Of a DNA stretch of 49,829 nucleotides, positions 16,970 through 24,100 are shown piece after piece (the first letter of the stretch is position 1; every line of letters starts with the position of its first letter). Position numbers and translations under genes: made by a program. The stretch is from CAYXDO01 sp964463485 (GTDB lineage: Bacteria > Myxococcota > Kuafuiibacteriia > Kuafuiibacteriales > Kuafuiibacteriaceae): positions 1 through 49,829 of the forward strand of contig CAYXDO010000077.1 of NCBI GenBank assembly GCA_964463485.1, given 5' to 3'. The notes beneath the pieces are model-generated. The model made no database searches, was not told the origin of the DNA, and was given only the letters and a program-made list of their open reading frames with translations.

Positions 16970-17263
16970 ATGCTCACGCTCCGATTTGCCCGCGCGGGCA
17001 CGAAAAAGAAGCCCGTTTTCCACATGGTCGCCACCAACTCGCGCAACGCGCGTGATGGTCGCTTCATCGAGAAGCTCGGCTATTACATCCCCACGAAGGA
17101 TACGCTGGTGCTGAACAAGGAACGCGTCGACTACTGGCTGTCGAAGGGCGCGACCACGTCCGAGACCATCCGCAACTTGCTGCGCAAGCAGACCAGGAAG
17201 GCCGCCACCACCACCGTGGTGACGACGGCGGCCGTGGCGACGGCGACGGCGACGGCGAGCTGA
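16970..17263 (+). CDS. rpsP: 30S ribosomal protein S16
   Basis: S16 is a primary or secondary binder of the 16S rRNA 5' domain, needed for small-subunit assembly. The 97-residue product carries the family start LTLRFARAGTKKKPVFHMVA, then NSRNARDGRFIEKLGYY and NKERVDYWLSKGATTSETIRNLL. The conserved part ends near residue 78. The last 20 or so residues are a low-complexity Thr/Val/Ala tail encoded by near-repeating ACC, GTG and GCGACG codons, replacing the more usual Lys/Ala-rich tail. It is the first gene of the S16-KH-RimM-TrmD operon; only three bases separate it from khpA. Confidence 0.97.
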   Translation: MLTLRFARAGTKKKPVFHMVATNSRNARDGRFIEKLGYYIPTKDTLVLNKERVDYWLSKGATTSETIRNLLRKQTRKAATTTVVTTAAVATATATAS

Positions 17264-17266
17264 GTC

Positions 17267-17512
17267 GTGAAGGACCTCGTCGAGTACATCGCCAAAGCGC
17301 TCGTCGATGAGCCGAACGCGGTCACCGTGGCCGAGGAAGAATCGGGGGATTCGACGGTCGTGAAGCTCGAGGTCGCCAAGGGAGACCTCGGCAAAGTGAT
17401 CGGCAAGAAGGGCCGAACGGCCAAGGCCGTGCGCACGCTCCTGGGCGCTGCGGCCTTGAAGGCCGGGCGTCGCGCGCAGCTCGAGATCATCGAACCGCCC
17501 GTCGGCGCGTGA
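17267..17512 (+). CDS. khpA: KH-domain RNA-binding protein KhpA
   Basis: An 81-residue single KH domain with the GxxG loop inside LGKVIGKKGRTAKAVRTLL (residues about 43-61), preceded by LVEYIAKALVDEPNAV. KhpA proteins bind RNA, often with KhpB/Jag, and influence cell elongation in Gram-positives; here only the RNA-binding fold can be inferred. Position between rpsP and rimM is the usual one across bacteria. It starts with GTG and ends with TGA overlapping the GTG start of rimM (GTGA). Confidence 0.94.
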   Translation: MKDLVEYIAKALVDEPNAVTVAEEESGDSTVVKLEVAKGDLGKVIGKKGRTAKAVRTLLGAAALKAGRRAQLEIIEPPVGA

Positions 17513-18018
17513 ATCGGCCTGAGCGGCTCGTCGTCGGTCGCGTTCAACGCGCCCAAGGGCTGACCGGCGAGCTTCGCATCCTCTTTTTTCTACCGGACCC
17601 TGACGTTTTGTCCGCCCAGCGGGTGGCGCTCATCGACGAGCGTCGGGACGTCGAGCACGCGGTGGCCAGCTCGAAGTGGCTCGACGAGACCACCGCGATC
17701 GTGAAGCTCGAGGGCGTGTCGGATCGGACGCAGGCCGAGTCGTTCGTGGGCGCGACGGTGAGTGTGTCGCCCGACTGGTTCTCCGGAGAGGTAGCTCCTC
17801 TCGCTTCGCTCATCGGCGCGGAAGTATTCGAGGAAGAGCTTGGGTCGATCGGACGCGTCACCGACCTGTTCGACAATGGCGCGCAAGTCCTTCTTTCCGT
17901 AGAAACTCCGCGCGGCGAGGCCCTGATCCCTTACGTCGAGCCTTTTATCGTGGGCGTCGAAGGATCTTGGCCGAAGAGGGTGAGAATCCGAACGATCCCC
18001 GGCCTCTTGCCCGAGTGA
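17509..18018 (+). CDS. rimM: Ribosome maturation factor RimM
   Basis: A 169-residue protein with an N-terminal RimM beta-barrel (VVGRVQRAQGLTGELRI) and a C-terminal PRC-barrel (about 98-169: LIGAEVFEEELGSIGRVTDLFDNGAQVLLSV, then GEALIPYVEPFIVGVE). RimM binds S19 in the 30S head and helps late 16S processing. The GTG start overlaps the khpA stop, and the TGA stop overlaps the trmD ATG by one base, consistent with coupled translation. Confidence 0.95.
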   Translation: MNRPERLVVGRVQRAQGLTGELRILFFLPDPDVLSAQRVALIDERRDVEHAVASSKWLDETTAIVKLEGVSDRTQAESFVGATVSVSPDWFSGEVAPLASLIGAEVFEEELGSIGRVTDLFDNGAQVLLSVETPRGEALIPYVEPFIVGVEGSWPKRVRIRTIPGLLPE

Positions 18019-19265
18019 TGCACCTCGAGATCGTCACGCTCTTTCCCGAGCTCTTCTCGAGCCCGCTCTCGGTGGGCTTGCTCGGCAAGGCGCTCGCAGG
18101 CGGCTTGGCGCGCGTCGGCTTCGTCGATCCGCGATCGTTGGCGACCGACAAACACCATCGCGTCGACGACACGCCTTACGGCGGCGGGGCAGGGATGGTG
18201 ATGAAGCCCGGGCCCCTGGTGGATGCCATCGAGCGCGCGCGCGGCGACGGGGCGCGTGTCGTCATGCTGACTCCGCAAGGCAAGCCGCTCGAGCAAGCGG
18301 ACTTCCAACGCTGGTCGAGCCTCGAGAGGCTCGTGCTGGTCTGCGGACGTTACGAAGGCTTCGACGAGCGGGCCCGTGCCTTCGTCGACGAGGAGATCTC
18401 TCTGGGAGATTTCGTGCTCACCGGCGGCGAGTATGGCGCGCTCGTCATCATCGACGGCGTGGTCCGCCTGCGCGAAGGGACGCTCGGCAATCAGAGCTCG
18501 ACGCACACGGACAGCTTCGCCGACGGGCTGCTCGAGCACCCTCACTACACTCGGCCGGAATCCTTCCGCGGCGTCGAAGCTCCCGAGGTGCTGCGAACCG
18601 GGGACCACCGTCGGATCAGCTCGTGGCGTCGAGAACAGAGCCTCCTCCGCACGCTGAGGGGCCGGTCCGACTTGCTCGTCTCCGCAAAGCTCTCGGCCGT
18701 CGACCAACGGGTGCTCCTGGCCGCGCCGTCGACCCACCGCCTCGCGGTCGCCGTGTGCACGGGCGACGTCGAAGGGATCGTCGACTTGGTCGGTGCCTAC
18801 GGCCTCAGCGCCGGCTACGCGATCACGAGCGACGCGGAAGCCTCTCGCTGGCTCGTAGCGCCCAGCCGACGAGCGCCGCCACCAAGGCGCGGCTCTCGCA
18901 AGCAGCACGAGCTCCTGATGATTCGGTTTCGCGAAGAAGAGCTCGCTCGGGAGAAGGCCGCGTCGCGTGTCTCTGTGCTCGAGAGCACCGAGCAAGTGCT
19001 TCAAGACGCCGGGAAGAAGTTCGGAGAGCTGGTGCCGATCTTCGAGCGCCCAGCGGACGAGGTGCGGGGATCGATTCCCGCAGCTTGGCTCGCCGCGGCG
19101 ACACAGGCCAACGCGACTCCGCTGCTCATCGTAGGGGACCGGAGCGCCACGCAACACTCGATTCAGGACACGGGGCTCGTTGCCCGTGTTCGAGCTCCGT
19201 TTCGCGATCGCTCGCCGCTCGTCGCCGCCTCGGTGCTGATCGACCGGCTGCTCGGGGAGAGTTGA
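18018..19265 (+). CDS. trmD: tRNA (guanine37-N1)-methyltransferase fused to a TM1570-like RNA-methyltransferase domain
   Basis: A 415-residue protein, against about 240-250 for stand-alone TrmD. Residues 1-235 are the TrmD trefoil-knot domain: LEIVTLFPELF, DDTPYGGGAGMVMKPGP, MLTPQGKPLEQ, LVCGRYEGFDER, SLGDFVLTGGE and the C-terminal helix motif HPHYTRPESFRG. It makes m1G37, which prevents +1 frameshifting. Residues about 245-415 resemble the SPOUT-like domain of Thermotoga TM1570 (DVEGIVDLVGAYGLSAGYAIT, and near the end LLIVGDRS then LVAASVLIDRLLG). Fusions of this kind are known in some other lineages. Start choice: ATG 18018 overlaps the rimM stop as TGATG; the longer open frame upstream is a shadow. 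The activity of the second domain is unknown. Confidence 0.93.
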   Translation: MHLEIVTLFPELFSSPLSVGLLGKALAGGLARVGFVDPRSLATDKHHRVDDTPYGGGAGMVMKPGPLVDAIERARGDGARVVMLTPQGKPLEQADFQRWSSLERLVLVCGRYEGFDERARAFVDEEISLGDFVLTGGEYGALVIIDGVVRLREGTLGNQSSTHTDSFADGLLEHPHYTRPESFRGVEAPEVLRTGDHRRISSWRREQSLLRTLRGRSDLLVSAKLSAVDQRVLLAAPSTHRLAVAVCTGDVEGIVDLVGAYGLSAGYAITSDAEASRWLVAPSRRAPPPRRGSRKQHELLMIRFREEELAREKAASRVSVLESTEQVLQDAGKKFGELVPIFERPADEVRGSIPAAWLAAATQANATPLLIVGDRSATQHSIQDTGLVARVRAPFRDRSPLVAASVLIDRLLGES

Positions 19266-19415
19266 GCCGCCGGTCCCGGTCCGAAGGCCGATCAGTCGAT
19301 CCGATCCGTTCCCGGTTCGGGTTGCGCTCCGGAGATGATCACCTCGCAAGAGGGAAAGGAAGTGGGCCAAAGCCCAATCATCTCGGGATCGGGACGCGGA
19401 CCGCCCACAAATGAC

Positions 19416-19444
19416 TTGACCCGGCGAGCGGCTGGCCCGACAAC
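19416..19444 (+). promoter_or_regulatory. Candidate promoter of rplS
   Basis: TTGACC at 19416 and GACAAC at 19439 are 17 bases apart, with the rplS start 22 bases further on. rplS is separated from trmD by 200 bases, unlike the tight packing upstream, which supports its own promoter. The -10 match is weak (3 of 6). The rest of the 200-base gap holds nothing I can identify. Confidence 0.4.
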
Positions 19445-19465
19445 GCGCCTCCCGAGGCCAAAGCC

Positions 19466-19831
19466 ATGAGCAAGCAGTTACTACAGGCCGTTGAGAAGGA
19501 GAACATGCGGAGCGACGTCGCCACTGACGTCGAGATCGGTGACACCGTCCGCGTTCACACGAAGATCCGCGAAGGCGACAAAGAGCGCATTCAGGTCTTC
19601 GAAGGCACCGTGATTCGGCAGAAGCGTGGTGGAGTCACCGCCGCCGTCACCGTCCGCAAGATCTCCCATGGCGTCGGCGTGGAACGCATCTTCCCGATCC
19701 ACGCGCCGAGCGTCGACAAGATCGAAGTCAAGGCGAAGGGCAAGGTCCGTCGCTCGCGGCTGTATTACCTTCGACAGCGTTCAGGCAAAGCCGCGCGCAT
19801 CAAGGCGCGAACGCAGGGCCCGACGAGCTGA
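19466..19831 (+). CDS. rplS: 50S ribosomal protein L19
   Basis: L19 sits at the subunit interface of the 50S particle. The 121-residue protein shows the standard order: FEIGDTVRV-like VEIGDTVRVHTKIREGDKERIQVFEGTVI (14-42 region), RGGVTAAVTVRKISHGVGVERIFPIH, then VRRSRLYYLRQRSGKAARIK. GAGG eight bases before the ATG is a fair ribosome-binding site. It closes the rpsP-khpA-rimM-trmD-rplS cluster. Confidence 0.97.
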   Translation: MSKQLLQAVEKENMRSDVATDVEIGDTVRVHTKIREGDKERIQVFEGTVIRQKRGGVTAAVTVRKISHGVGVERIFPIHAPSVDKIEVKAKGKVRRSRLYYLRQRSGKAARIKARTQGPTS

Positions 19832-19980
19832 CTGGCCTTCGTCGAGGCAGGCCGCGTTTCCGCGTCGGCGGAAGCCACGAACCTACTCAACCCCAACCCC
19901 GACTGGAGCGCGCCGCGAGTTTTCGGGCCTCGCCTCGCACGGTTGCGAGCGGATTGCGTTAGACTCCGCCTCGTCAACCC

Positions 19981-22347
19981 GTGTTCTTCCTCGAGCTTTC
20001 GCTGACTGGGGTAAAAGGCTTCCCCGCCAAAACACGTCTCTCGTTCAAGGCGGGCATCAACTTCGCGAAGATGCCCGACGCAACGGCGCGGCGCGCGCTC
20101 GTCGATGTGCTCTATCACACGATGTACCCGGACTCGTCGCGGTCGTCTGCCACCAGCCACCTGGCCGATCCGGCCGCCGAAAAATCGCGGGCGGTGCTCG
20201 TGTTCCACGGGCGCGACAAGTCGACCTATCGCTTGGTTCGCGACCTCAAGAGCGGCACGACGCGGCTCGAGAAGTTCGAGGCCGCCGAGAAGCGCTACGT
20301 CCGCCTCACCGAGACGGCGAACGAAGCCGCGCAGTACACGCGGGTCCAGCTTCGGATCCCAGACGAGGTCGCCTACGACCGCTTGTTCATCTTGTGCCCG
20401 GAGTCTCAGGCCTCACGCGCGGAGCAGCGCTGGCGCAGCACCGGTGAGGAAGGCAGCTCGGGAGGCTTCGCGCCGAGCGCGCCAGGGATGGGCGGCGGGC
20501 CTCCCGGGATGTTCGCGCTCGGTGGACCGCCAGGCGGCATGTTCGAGCAACCCGCCGAGCTCGGCGGTATGACCGGCGTCTTTCCTCGTCCGCCGTGGCT
20601 CTTCAACGAACAGCCCTCGGGGCTCTTCAATCCCACCAACGCCCTCGTCGTGGCCGAGGCCGAGGCCGTCGAAAGGTCGCGCTCCAAGCTCGAAGATCCC
20701 GCCGACGCCGATGCCGCGAACGAACGCCCCACCGATGCGCCCCCGCCGCTCGCGAAGGCCGCGAAGAACGAGCCTCCCATCGAGCCGCAGTACATCGAAG
20801 CGCGAAAGCGCCTCGAGAACGCCAATCGAGTCCAAAGAGCCGAGGCCGAGCTCGAACGACTCAAGGTCCGCATGAAGGAGCTCGAGAAGAAAGGCGATGA
20901 GCTTCGAGGCCTTGGCACGCAACGGGTCAAGCTCAGCGAGGAGCTCGCTCAAGATCCGATCCTTCGAGACATGCCCGCAGGCATGGCCGATCGACTCCGC
21001 GCCTATGAAAAAGGGCTCGAGAAAAGGAACGCGGAGCAACTCAAAGCCAAAGAGGAGCTCTCAGGCATCGAAGACGCTTTGATCCGTGCTCCGGTCTTGC
21101 CGCTCGAAAAAGATCCGTACTTTGCAGGCGGCGTCGCCGGAGCGGTCTTGTCTTTGGCCCTCGCTTATACACTTCGCGAACCTTGGGTCGTCGGCCTCAA
21201 TCCCATCGCGGGCATTGGCGCAGTAGGCGCAGCGCTCCGATGGGTGAACGACCTCGAGGCCCGAGCGCGCATCGAGTACCGGAAGAACGCCATTACCGAA
21301 CGTATCAATCGGCTGGAAAAGACGTTCGACGCCGAGACCGCGGTCGCCCGAAAGTTCATCGCCGAAAAAGAAATAGAAGGGGGCGCACAAGGGCTCCTCG
21401 AGCTGGTCCAAGAAACAGAAGCCAAACGAAAGCGCCTCGACGAAATCGCCGATCGCATCGAAGCCGCGCGAAAGGACCCGGAGGCGCAGGCTGCCGCAGC
21501 GGAGCTCCCGCGCGTCGAGGAGCGCATCAGACTGCTCGAAGAGATCGTCGCCGGCGGGCAGCAAGAACACGACTCCATCGACAAGCTCGAAGAACGCGTC
21601 CGCGCGCTCGGCGCCAGGCTGAAGGCCAAGGGTCTGTCGCCGGACCAGGTGTACTCGAAGTCTTCCGGTTCGGAAGCAGAGGAAGAAGAAGAGCAGCCGC
21701 GCGCGAAGCCTTCGTCGAGTAAGAAATCCACGCGCCAAGCTTCATCGTACGACGATGACGACGATGAGGTCGGGTACGGCTCAGGCTACGACTTGGGCTA
21801 CCGCTCCCCAAGATCTGGGTCGAACGAACCCGAACCCTGGCTCGCCGCCTCCGGCGCAGGCTGGGGCGGCGGGCTCCCGTCGGGTGTCCAGCGAACCGGC
21901 ATGTTCATGCGTCCCGATCTCTCCCGCGACCTCGTGCAGTCTGGCGTCGACGCGCTCCTCATCCCCCTCGACGCCGTGATCGAGAAGGTCGAGAAACGAC
22001 TGGCCCAATACGTCTCGGCGTTCACTCGCAAGAAGTTCACTGCCGTCTCCTTCGGCGCCCGAGGCGAGATCTCCGTGTCCGCCGAGGGCGGCGACCCCGT
22101 CGCCTTCACCGCGCTCGAGCCCCGAGACATGGACTACGTCGACGCCGCCATCCGCCTGACGCTCGCAGAGGCTGCCATCCCCAAGGCGCGGGCTCCCATC
22201 CTCATCGACGATCCCTTCACCGCCATGGACCCCAAGCGTCGCAAGACCTTCATGCAGATGCTGTCCTACTTTGCGGCGGTCACCCAAGTGATCGCCTTGT
22301 CTCCGCTCGCGGATTTCGAGGGACACGAGCTCGACTTCGGCGAATGA
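19981..22347 (+). CDS. SMC/YhaN-like coiled-coil protein with membrane hairpin and no Walker A motif
   Basis: A 788-residue protein with a GTG start. The N-terminus (FFLELSLTGVKGFPAKTRLSF) resembles the first strands of RecF/SMC/YhaN-type ABC heads. However, the position of the P-loop reads INFAKMPDATARRALVDVL (26-44), with no GxxGxGK[ST]. Next come a Gly/Pro/Met-rich region (150-200), a coiled coil (265-350), two hydrophobic segments at about 375-412 (GGVAGAVLSLALAYTL, then NPIAGIGAVGAAL), a second coiled coil (420-560) and an acidic Ser-rich linker with a DDDDDE run (560-640). A C-terminal head keeps a Walker B-like APILIDDPFTAMDPKRR and VIALSP. The ABC signature LSGG is also absent. It may be a non-ATPase structural relative tethered to the membrane. 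A 149-base gap separates it from rplS. Function unknown. Confidence 0.88.
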   Translation: MFFLELSLTGVKGFPAKTRLSFKAGINFAKMPDATARRALVDVLYHTMYPDSSRSSATSHLADPAAEKSRAVLVFHGRDKSTYRLVRDLKSGTTRLEKFEAAEKRYVRLTETANEAAQYTRVQLRIPDEVAYDRLFILCPESQASRAEQRWRSTGEEGSSGGFAPSAPGMGGGPPGMFALGGPPGGMFEQPAELGGMTGVFPRPPWLFNEQPSGLFNPTNALVVAEAEAVERSRSKLEDPADADAANERPTDAPPPLAKAAKNEPPIEPQYIEARKRLENANRVQRAEAELERLKVRMKELEKKGDELRGLGTQRVKLSEELAQDPILRDMPAGMADRLRAYEKGLEKRNAEQLKAKEELSGIEDALIRAPVLPLEKDPYFAGGVAGAVLSLALAYTLREPWVVGLNPIAGIGAVGAALRWVNDLEARARIEYRKNAITERINRLEKTFDAETAVARKFIAEKEIEGGAQGLLELVQETEAKRKRLDEIADRIEAARKDPEAQAAAAELPRVEERIRLLEEIVAGGQQEHDSIDKLEERVRALGARLKAKGLSPDQVYSKSSGSEAEEEEEQPRAKPSSSKKSTRQASSYDDDDDEVGYGSGYDLGYRSPRSGSNEPEPWLAASGAGWGGGLPSGVQRTGMFMRPDLSRDLVQSGVDALLIPLDAVIEKVEKRLAQYVSAFTRKKFTAVSFGARGEISVSAEGGDPVAFTALEPRDMDYVDAAIRLTLAEAAIPKARAPILIDDPFTAMDPKRRKTFMQMLSYFAAVTQVIALSPLADFEGHELDFGE

Positions 22348-22454
22348 ACGAACGCGCCGTTCTCGATGGGGCACCCTCTGCCAACCTCGGTTGGGCCCGC
22401 CGTTCCCGAGACTGTTCCCGGGACCGCGGCTCGAGGTCAGTCGGTCCGTCGCTC

Positions 22455-23120
22455 CTAGGGAATCGAGATCCTTCGAAACGGGATCGTCGGCACGGCGCCT
22501 TCGGGTTCGCGAATCTTCTCGTAGACCAGCCGATAGATGGGCTCGCTCCGGCTTTCGTGATGTCGCTCCCACTCCGTGCGTTCCTCGACCGGACGCGCTC
22601 CGCCCTCGAGCGGGAGCAGCCGCGGCGCGAAGCTCCCGTCAGCCTCGATGAACGAGGCCATCTCGAGCGAGAGCTCGCGAACGTCGGATTGAGCGTAGAT
22701 GTCTCCGCCCACGCGCAGGAGCGTCGCGATGCGTCTGACGATGGTCGGGTTGAGGAGTCGCCGCTTGTGGTGGCGTTTCTTCGGGCAAGGGTCGGGAAAG
22801 TGAACGTGGAAACGGCTCACCGATCCCGCTGGCAACAGGCCGTCGAGCACGGCGCCTCCGTTCGCGAACAAGAACACGAGATTGTTGCACTCCAAAGCTT
22901 TTCGAAGCTCTTCGGCTCGCGCGACGAGCGGTCTTCTGATCTCGAAGCCGATGAAGTCGATGCCTGGATTTTTTCGCGCGCGCTCCGTCAAGAAGCCGCC
23001 GGCGCCCGAGCCGAGCTCGATCTCCACGAGCCCCTCGCGCCCGAACAGCGCGATCCGGTCGAGGCGTCCGAGCTCGACGCGCACGCTGAACGGGTTGGCG
23101 TGTTTTCTGACGCGTTCCAT
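22455..23120 (-). CDS. trmB: tRNA (guanine46-N7)-methyltransferase
   Basis: A 221-residue Rossmann-fold methyltransferase that makes m7G46 in the tRNA variable loop. The SAM site is VEIELGSGAGGFLTE near 33. Family hallmarks are FHVHFPDPCPKKRHHKRRLL (usually PDPWPK; Cys replaces Trp here) and the C-terminal SEPIYRLVYEKI. Start choice: ATG 23120 overlaps the epmA stop (TGATG), giving MERVRKHANPF, the usual beginning. The frame runs a further 17 codons upstream as an Arg-rich stretch antisense to nothing conserved. It lies convergent to the SMC-like gene across 107 bases without a clear terminator. Confidence 0.94.
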   Translation of the reverse strand: MERVRKHANPFSVRVELGRLDRIALFGREGLVEIELGSGAGGFLTERARKNPGIDFIGFEIRRPLVARAEELRKALECNNLVFLFANGGAVLDGLLPAGSVSRFHVHFPDPCPKKRHHKRRLLNPTIVRRIATLLRVGGDIYAQSDVRELSLEMASFIEADGSFAPRLLPLEGGARPVEERTEWERHHESRSEPIYRLVYEKIREPEGAVPTIPFRRISIP

Positions 23121-24085
23121 CAGCGCGGCGCAAACGGCACGACGTCGGCGACGTCGGCGACTCCGAGGCACGACATCAACAAGCGATCCAGGCCCACCGC
23201 AATCCCCGCGGCCTGTCCAATTCCGCCGAGGTCCGCGAGCAACCCTTCGTCGATTGGATAGACCGGCGCGCCGCTCGACGCCCGCGCTCTCTGGTCGGCC
23301 TCGAACCGAGCCCGTTGCTCGACCGGATCCGTGAGCTCCCCAAAAGCATTCCCGAGCTCCATCGGCCCGACGAAGAGCTCGAAGCGCTCCGCGCTACGTG
23401 GATCCCGCGTATCGATCTTGGCGAGCGCGGCCATCCTCGCCGGATAGCCGTGAAGGATCGTCGTTCGCCCGCGGTCGAAAGAAGGCTCCACGTGTTTGAA
23501 AAACGCTTTGAAGAAGATGTCGTCCCAAGAATCGGCCGGATCTGCCTTGACCGAGAGTCCCTTGGCGAGCTCCACCGAATCGTCGATCGACAGCGGGTCG
23601 GCCAAGCCGCGTCGCGTGAAGGCTTCGGTAACCGATAGACGGGCTGATCCGCTAGGGCGCCAAGGTCCTCCGACCGCATCGGCGACGGCTCGGACGAGCG
23701 CCTCGGTGTCGTCCATGATCTGTTCGAGCGTGCCCGCGAAGCGGTACCACTCGAGCATCGTGAACTCGGGCGTGTGCGTTCGCGAGCGCTCTCCGTTCCG
23801 AAACACACGCGCGATTTGATAGATCGAGCCGATCCCTCTGCCGAGCATTCGCTTCATGGCGTACTCGGGAGACGTGTGCAGGTAGAGCGTCTCCCTTGCG
23901 CCGTCTGGACCAAACTCCGTCGTTTCGTACGCAAACAGGTGAGGCTCTAGGCCTGGCGAGCGCACCGCGATCGGTGTGTCGACCTCCAGGAAGCCTCGCT
24001 GGTCGAAGAACGAACGAACCGCGTCGTTCATGCGCTTACGCGCCTCCAAGACGGAGCGCCGGGGGACGAAACCTCGATCGAGCAC
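23120..24085 (-). CDS. epmA: Elongation factor P lysine ligase (EpmA/GenX/PoxA), class II LysRS-like
   Basis: This protein attaches (R)-beta-lysine to the conserved lysine of EF-P, relieving ribosome stalling at polyproline. It is a LysRS core without the anticodon-binding domain. In order: FFDQRGFLEVDTPIAVRSPG, YLHTSPEYAMKRMLGRG, IARVFRNGERSRTHTPEFTMLEW (motif 2), then FELFVGPMELGNAFGELTDP and GIAVGLDRLLM (motif 3). The GTG at 24085 is preferred as start because it supplies the N-terminal helix and follows the exporter stop by 11 bases. ATG 24031 would remove that helix. Neither epmB nor efp is in the window. It overlaps trmB by one base. Confidence 0.92.
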   Translation of the reverse strand: MLDRGFVPRRSVLEARKRMNDAVRSFFDQRGFLEVDTPIAVRSPGLEPHLFAYETTEFGPDGARETLYLHTSPEYAMKRMLGRGIGSIYQIARVFRNGERSRTHTPEFTMLEWYRFAGTLEQIMDDTEALVRAVADAVGGPWRPSGSARLSVTEAFTRRGLADPLSIDDSVELAKGLSVKADPADSWDDIFFKAFFKHVEPSFDRGRTTILHGYPARMAALAKIDTRDPRSAERFELFVGPMELGNAFGELTDPVEQRARFEADQRARASSGAPVYPIDEGLLADLGGIGQAAGIAVGLDRLLMSCLGVADVADVVPFAPR

Positions 24086-24100
24086 GTCAGAGCACGTCAG
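24081..24100. repeat. 10-base direct repeat at the exporter-epmA junction
   Basis: AGCACGTCAG is repeated back to back (24081-24090, 24091-24100). The repeat holds the exporter stop codon and the proposed GTG start of epmA, so each copy offers the same TGACGTG context. Confidence 0.85.
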
